A stretch of 64,000 bases of DNA from Dipteronia dyeriana (taxonomy: Eukaryota > Streptophyta > Magnoliopsida > Sapindales > Sapindaceae). A model generated the notes under the pieces. The model searched no databases, had not been told where the DNA came from, and saw nothing but the letters and a program-made list of their open reading frames with translations. The stretch spans positions 816,001-880,000 of the forward strand of contig CM065296.1 of NCBI GenBank assembly GCA_032871835.1. Direction: 5' to 3'. The position numbers and the translations under genes were made by a program. Within the stretch, counting starts at the first letter, position 1, and each line of letters begins with the position of its first letter. Shown in pieces: positions 57,685 to 64,000 of this stretch.

Positions 57685-59393
57685 TGATCGTGTCAAACTA
57701 GACTTGTTGAGTCTCGCAATAGCACGAGGTCGGAATGATAATATAATGACAATGTAGGGATCGTTCCCACATGGATAAAGGTTATGATTACTGGAATTCA
57801 AAGGCTTGCTAACTATTTGAACAATCTAAAACATGAGTTTCCAAGAGTTGCAATAAAGTAAATTAAATCAAACAAAAACTAAATTAACTAACTCAACACT
57901 TATAGAAATGTATGGAAAACATGTTAGAACTCGAATCCGCTTCAACCCTCCCAATAACACACCTGATTCCTTTGACTCCTAATTCGTGCGTGTACATGCT
58001 ATAGATTCGTATTCCCTAAACAAATCTCTAACCTCTCTCGATGTATCTAGAAATAGTATCTATATATACCCGAAATCTTTCTCAAGCAATCCGGACAATA
58101 TATATAGATCCGTTAAGCAATTGGAATACAAATTGAACATTATACGCTAGCCTAGTGGTTCTAGCACTTTCTAGTCAAGCATTGTGAACATTTATCTAAG
58201 ATTTGTCGAATGCATCTCCTCTCGGTACATAGCATCCAACCATAGATCGATTAGAAAATGATCAATTAAGCAAAAGCCTTAAGCATTCAAAACATCCATA
58301 TAGCTTCACAAGCACAAATAGGGAAATCAAAGAGTCTATCACAAATGAATCTAGAGTTAAGCATTATCTTGTTCTACCATAAGAATAATTAGCTCATTCT
58401 ATACAAAAATAAACAATAGATGAGCTAACATCAATACTAATCATGAATCAATATAAAGAAACAAAAGAAGAGAAGAGTTGAAAAGATAAAACTAAGTTGT
58501 AGATTCAATCTCTTGTAGCTTGAGCTTCCCTAGCTTCCTTGGATCAACCAAACCTTGTCATAGCTGATCAAATCTTGAAGAACTCGGTCCATAAATGAAG
58601 AGAGAACCTCCAAAATGTGAAGAAGCAGAGTTGGTCTGGTGTGTTGATGATTTCCTATATCCCCTTTCTCTCTCCTCTATCTCTTTACTTTATAAGCAAC
58701 AAGAAGCCCCCCTCCCCCACTTATGTAGGAGGGTCCCAAAGACATCCTCTTAGCCTCTAGAAACATCCCCCCACAATTTTTAATAAGAGATAAGAGAGAG
58801 GATCCCATAATAAAGCACTTACTCTGTTCACGAAATAGAGTATTCAAGATCTGCCATTAAGTGCGGTTCGATGTACGGTTCACTTCGACACAACATACCG
58901 CACATCAGTTTAATTTAGGAGGCTGAATTCATACGCGGTACGAAATGCGGTACACATTTTCTTCTGGTGCGGTACGCGTACCACACTTGAAGCTTTCTAC
59001 AATTTTGCCTGCCATCCCATGCGGTACAAAGTGCAGTTCACTTCGATGCAGCGTACCGCATTGATTTCTGTTGTCCTCCTGCACGGTACGAAGTGCGGTA
59101 CACTTCGACACGATGTACCGCGCTTACTTCTAGTGTTTCTATTATCTTGCTGCACGGTATGAAGTGTGGTACACACTTTCTTCTAGTGCGGTTCGCGTAC
59201 CGCACTTCTCGTTCCATATCGAGCTCAAACCTTTTTTTCCCTCAGAAAACTCTTGGTTCCGCACAATGATAACTCCTGGCTGGAGAGGACCTGTTTAAGC
59301 ATTAAGAATTTCAAAAGATAGAGTTTGTAAAGAAAACGAGAGCAAAATTATACAAAATGACTGGTACGTAAAGCATGAAAAACGAGCTTATCA
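57685..59393 (-). repeat. LTR, family Y, minus strand
   Basis: The minus strand runs from TGATAAGCTCG (59393) to TTTGACACGATCA (57685), 1.7 kb, the inverted copy of 32841-34481. The GTACC-motif cluster is at 58860-59215, with CGGTACGCGTACC near 58970. Confidence 0.88.
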
Positions 59394-60720
59394 AATACCC
59401 CCAAACCAGAATTTTTGCTCATCCTTGAGCAAAACCTGTGACAAAAAAAATTGTATGAGAACTAAACTATATCTAAATTTACTTTATTTCTTGCTGAATC
59501 AACTGAAGAACGAGATGCAGATTTGGGCAAATCAAATAGCAGATTACTAGCATGCTAAGACCACTAAGAAGTGCAAACCAAGGTGCTTCAACATGAAGGA
59601 TTGCAATTCCTGGCTACATTGTGACTATAGATCCAGAAGTATCGAACACAAAAGTCATATGACAGTATTTCGCCTTGACTCTAAACCTTACCGGATTCAA
59701 CTCTCGTTTTTCTACACAGATCCTAGGCTCACTCAACAAGCATATGCGCAACACTGGAGTTATGCATGAAAAGATTAAGAAATGTGCACATATGAAAATC
59801 TTTGAACGTTAGTACTTTTGGGGAAGTGAAAAAGTAAACAAGAATCAAACAATATCATTTTTTTCGTGGTAACATTTCTAAAAAAAGGTCCTTCCCAAGG
59901 ATCAACTAGGACTTCTATTTTGTTTCACTGGGTATATGTCAAATTGGGTATGACGAGATTGGGTTGGTATAGATACATGTGAGGCTAGTGATCGAGCTTG
60001 GGTATACGACGCACAAAAATGAGTAACCATATCGCTAGCCCACCTGACTAGGCTCTGATTAAACATAAGAGAATTAAGTGGCTCTATAGGTGTTGATTGC
60101 CACAACTTTTCATTCTTTATCAACTTTTTTTTAAGGACGAAATTTGACTACATTCAGAACTACACATTTTACTAAGCTTCTTTATTTAAGCTTTCATTAG
60201 AACTACCAAGTCATGATCATAGCACGGGGTTGGTATTGTGTTTAGAATTTGTGATGTAGTGTGTAACATAGCTGGGTAAATTCATATGGAAATTTTGCAC
60301 GCACACGGTTATGGGACGTGTTTAGGCCATTGTCTTAGGTTTCACACGTAAGCCTGCTTTATCTCAAAAGGCATAGAACATGAGGATCTGAAATCACGGC
60401 AACAAACTCAATGAAGAATTAATAATTTTTTTTCCTAATGATGCTTCTTAAATGCCTAACAGAAGAGTGTATAGAGAGGTAAATAACATTGTCGCTCAAG
60501 TGACACATTTATAGATCTGTAGACTTATAGGGTAGTCTCCAGTAATGACCTAAACATTTCAAGCGCGCTACCCTCTTAACTGGGACACTATAGAGTCTAG
60601 CAAGATGTGTGCAAGCCATGTGGTGCGGCTTTAGTAAGCACAAACCTAGTGGTACAAAGCATGCAACAATTGCCTGAAAGAGGCACAACCTAACAACATC
60701 TCGTTTGAGCAGGGTTAGTG
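57685..60720 (-). mobile_element. 3' end of a gypsy element of family Y, minus strand
   Basis: On the minus strand: the last ~180 bp after the integrase (60720-60540, matching 31530-31690), a 3' non-coding region, the polypurine tract (59394-59415) and a complete LTR Y (57685-59393). It is colinear with 31530-34481 of the nested element, which shows that pol end, 3' region and LTR Y belong together. Truncated at about 60720. No second LTR or target duplication was seen. Confidence 0.85.
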
Positions 60721-61047
60721 CTATGAAATTCTACTTAGCAAGAAAAACACAAATTTTGTACAATAGACAATGTTCTCTAAACTTCTATACCAACACCCCA
60801 AAACTAAATCTAACATTGTCTTGATTTTTTTTTTAAACGAAGCTAAATAAATCCGAAAAAATAAAATCCGAAATATGTTAAACAAAAGCCAAAATGAGTT
60901 GTCCACACATTTAGTAACATAAGCTAAGTCTACTAGCTATTACAGTAAAACAATAATATTATGGAAAAAAAAACATAAGCATAAAATTTTGTTAGAGATA
61001 TCCTGGTGCTATATGTGTCCCTTTCCTCTGTCCTGCCATGCAGCTGC
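60721..61047. other. short spacer
   Basis: AT-rich, with a CCCCAAAACTAAATC / CATTGTCTTG block (60790-60825) like gypsy 3' regions. It may be a remnant of the minus-strand element beyond the truncation. A possible alternative LTR start (TGTTAGAGATATCC) lies at 60988. Confidence 0.35.
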
Positions 61048-63053
61048 TGTTGAGGTTTATGCCTTAAAGATGTAATTTGTAAATGGATTTATGAAATAAA
61101 TAAAAGGAAAAGTTCAATTCATTCTTGTTGTGTTGTTTATTTTATAACTTGTTCATATACTTAACATCTAAGATTGTCGGATGTAATCTCGAACTGTGTA
61201 TATGAGTGTCATATACGGATGGATGCAGTAAGAGACATGCAATCTAAATAGTCCATAGATAGCAAATAAAGTTGGATACTTTATTTGTGGTTAATCTATA
61301 GTTGCGGTCCATTCCGTAATGTACGGTGATTCTATCCTGAATCATTCATATGGAGATATGAGAATGGAGGCACCTTGTATGATGTGATCATATAGGACTG
61401 GGCCATGATCTATATGAATCTCTCACCAAGATCCGTTTACCGATGAGATTCATATATATCAACTAATGATGGCTATATATGGGTGATCTTAATTCTGATT
61501 GTCTTATCGACTCCTTCAGGCTAGATCGTGGTCTTTGATATACCATGGGTGAGGTCAGATGCAGTTCCCGATCAATATGCTCTGTATGTTAGGATTACGG
61601 TTTGGCTTGTGGCTGGGAAGGTTTGTACACAATAGTGGAATCCACTCCTTCTTGTGAGAAGTAAACGGTAGTTCCCTTAAGGGTTGATTCGGGGCTTGGA
61701 CAATATGAGCGCTCTCCTAGTTCCGTAAGGAAATAGGATTTATTGTTCATTATAGAATTAACGGTACTTAAAGGATATATGTAATTAGAGGGGTATAACG
61801 GACATTATAACCCAACTCTAATTATGAACTACTGTGGAGGATCACACCATGTGTAATAGCTATATCGATGGACACCGAGTTATATCGGTCTCTGTAAAAG
61901 CGACTACCGTTGAGAAAGTGCAGTTTCGGGTTTTTAGTGGAATAATACGGAGTTAATAATCAAGGAATATTAATTAAAGAGTTTAATTAATGATTCCGAG
62001 GATTATTGGAGCTCAAAATGTTGTGTATCCATTAGGTCCCCTTGCTAGCCCGATTGATTTAGGTAACAAGGGTCACGGTTAATTAATTGGATTGTCCAAT
62101 TAATTGTGTTATAAAAAAGACACGTATATATTCGGGAATTAATTGAATAATGAGATTATTTAATAAATGAATGTTAATAGTTAAATTAATTAAATAATTA
62201 GATTATTTAATTATATTAATAATTAATAATTAATAATTAATTATTAATTAGAGGGTGTTAGTTGATATATGGATTTAGGTAAAGATAAAATAATAGGATT
62301 ATTTTATTTTTACTAAATCATTTATCTAAGTATTTGAATTTAAATTTAAATTTAAATTTAAAATACTTATTATCACTTTTAATATATTAGATATATATGA
62401 GAATGATAATTAAAAGATATATATCAATTAATAATACAAGAGATTGCATTGGATGTAAATTGGTGTATACATGAAACAATAGTCAAAAGAAGAATTTGCA
62501 TAAGATGCAAATACTTAATAAATATATATAGATATATTTGTAAGCAAACAGCATAATATATATATATATATATATGAGAAGCAAACAAAGATAGATTTTT
62601 ATTTAGGGAAGCAGTGCGTATATATATATATTGTTTCATGTTTTGTGTGTTTTAAAAACACATAGAAGAAAAGGTTTCTTCAACTCTCTCTGCATCCTCA
62701 ATTCAAGTTCCAGAGACCGTAACGCACCCACACGCAGTTACCAATCTCGGGAGATAGCGAGGAAGATCGAGTGGTTCAGACAGGAGCACATCGTAAAGTG
62801 AAGGAGCTTCCAAACATTGGTAAGATTGGTTCAGACAGGAGCATATCGAAAAGTGAAGGAGTCTCCAAACGTTGGTAAGTTTTTCTTCTTCTGATTTTTT
62901 GTTGATTACAATTTCCTGTGGTTACATATTGTATGTATTAGTTTTGAAAAATAATTACGATCCCAAGTTCACTGGTCCTGGATATAGATTATGATATGTA
63001 TAAAAAATTTAAGACCTAGTTCAGCTGCATGACCAGTGAACGGGATTCCAACA
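61048..63053 (+). repeat. 5' LTR of a copia-like element, plus strand
   Basis: 2.0 kb, starting TGTTGAGG and ending ATTCCAACA, so the ends form a 5-bp inverted repeat TGTTG...CAACA. The site following it resembles an initiator-Met primer site. It contains long AT-rich stretches, a palindromic TTAATAATTAAT tract near 62215-62250, (AAATTT)n at 62336-62360, and a 55-bp tandem duplication near its 3' part. The second LTR lies beyond the window. Confidence 0.7.
62772..62881 (+). repeat. 55-bp tandem duplication ending in splice-donor-like GGTAAG
   Basis: TGGTTCAGACAGGAGCA(C/T)AT begins at 62772 and 62827. Both units end CCAAAC(A/G)TTGGTAAG. Each copy thus carries a donor-like GGTAAG, the second followed by a pyrimidine-rich stretch. 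Confidence 0.85.
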
Positions 63054-63069
63054 ATTGATATAAGAACCA
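63054..63069 (+). promoter_or_regulatory. degenerate primer-binding site
   Basis: ATTGATATAAGAACCA directly follows the LTR end CAACA and matches ATTGGTATCAGAGCCA except for three positions. The placement supports the LTR limits. Confidence 0.65.
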
Positions 63070-64000
63070 ATTTTATTTTCGGAACAGGAATTTTTTTTCG
63101 ATGCTCCTGTATGTATGATTGTGTAGGCACGACTTAAATTGACTGTATGTTGTTTTTGTATGTATATATGTATTTTTTAATTTACAAAAACATGATTGAC
63201 CGTTAATTATATGGTACTGTGGATTTAGGGTTTATGGGTTTGTATTATTATTATTATTATTTGTTTATATTTTTTTTTACTGTTGTTGTATTGTAAAAAA
63301 AAAAATTGTAACCTAGTTTGAAGACCTGGAAAAATCGCGAAGAAGGATTCTTGAGATGAATCGGAGTGACCTGAAGAGACTGGAAGACTCAGAAATTACA
63401 AGAAGACCAATGAATGCATTGGGATTTTTGTTGTAATTTTAGATTCTAATTTTTTTTAGGTTAAATAATCCACAGTACTCGGTCAATTCATGTGTGCTTT
63501 ATATTATGTGATGATAAAAGCATTGTCTTGCATACGTAAGTCATTTAGATTAGATGTGCCTACACAAATATATTTGATATGTCATACATGCATCATAGCC
63601 TGATATTTTATGATTTTTTTTAATGTGATTAAAATGGGTAATATACATAATTGGCTATGAATAATGAGATTAGTTTTTAATGGTTAGAAAACTTGGTAAT
63701 TCTCATTAATATTAATCTAGTTATTAAAGAGTTTAATAAGTTAGATTAATAGAGTCATTTATTGTAATTAGGATTAATATGATTAATTACCTAATAATAA
63801 ATGATCCAAATAAAGTGTTAGGATTTTAATAGTTAAAACTTGGTAAACACTAATATAATAATCTAACCTTAGTAAATAGTTTACAAAGGTTTAGATTATT
63901 CACTAATAGATTAGATTTTTAATTGTTAAAAATCATTAATAATTTTTTAGTTAATTAGAATTTGGTTATAATTAGTTAATGCGTTAGATAACTTGATTAA
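63070..64000 (+). other. start of the copia-like element's internal region
   Basis: No gag or pol frame yet visible. AT-rich, with an (ATT)n run at 63244-63260, and from 63650 onwards a degenerate repeated theme (TTTTAATGGTTA / TTAGATTAAT, several copies). The window ends inside the element. Confidence 0.45.

Noticed and set aside
62210..62250. Regulatory palindrome TTAATAATTAAT
   Set aside because: A simple AAT-rich microsatellite is enough to explain it.

Overview
This window is a repeat-rich, gene-poor stretch of plant nuclear DNA, very probably from a eudicot. The evidence is spliced plant gene remnants (MLO, GDSL lipase, a tail-anchored coiled-coil protein), plant Ty1/copia and Ty3/gypsy retrotransposons with initiator-Met or Asp tRNA primer sites, and AT-rich introns. 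Only one gene looks fully intact: a single-exon sarcosine oxidase-like flavoenzyme at 38393-39667 (minus). A three-exon mitochondrial p32/MAM33-like gene at 54182-55190 (minus) is well preserved but has an in-frame stop at codon 44. All other recognisable host genes are broken.

Layout. 1-7670: decayed Ty3/gypsy material on the minus strand (LTRs, 3' regions, an integrase end), with a copia-like LTR inserted. 7694-8630: a TIR element. 8895-9545: 5' end of an MLO gene, followed by a small two-LTR element (9823-11390). 12021-13503: GDSL lipase pseudogene. 13949-17771, resuming at 37079-37118: 3' half of a golgin-like coiled-coil pseudogene, cut in its last exon by 19.3 kb of nested retroelements. 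The nest has three readable layers: a minus-strand copia element (TSD GGCTG); inside its right LTR a minus-strand gypsy LTR (TSD AGTCT/AATCT); inside that a plus-strand gypsy element with gag, protease, RT, RNase H and integrase (TSD AGATG/AGAAG). The innermost element is odd because its 5' LTR and its 3' sequences belong to different LTR families.

38393-39667 holds the sarcosine oxidase gene. 40085-44590 holds a Mutator-like element with a perfect 9-bp TSD, two MITE-like inverted repeats, a copia-like LTR and a possible Harbinger-like element. 45868-46388 is a long foldback. 49958-53372 and 55587-56791 are two TIR elements with doubled end motifs, the first carrying a 30-bp minisatellite. 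The p32-like gene sits between them. 57685-60720 is a minus copy of the 3' end of the same gypsy family seen in the nest, and 61048-64000 starts a further copia-like element.

There is no operon or pathway here. The genes are unrelated neighbours, and most of the structure records transposon insertion and decay. I saw no tRNA, rRNA, CRISPR array or convincing new gene system. The observations I rate highest are the datable nest, the chimeric inner element, the transition-only stop codons in its pol frame, the doubled-end TIR elements, CpG-rich motif clusters shared by unrelated LTRs, and a short ORF starting with a histone H3-like tail.
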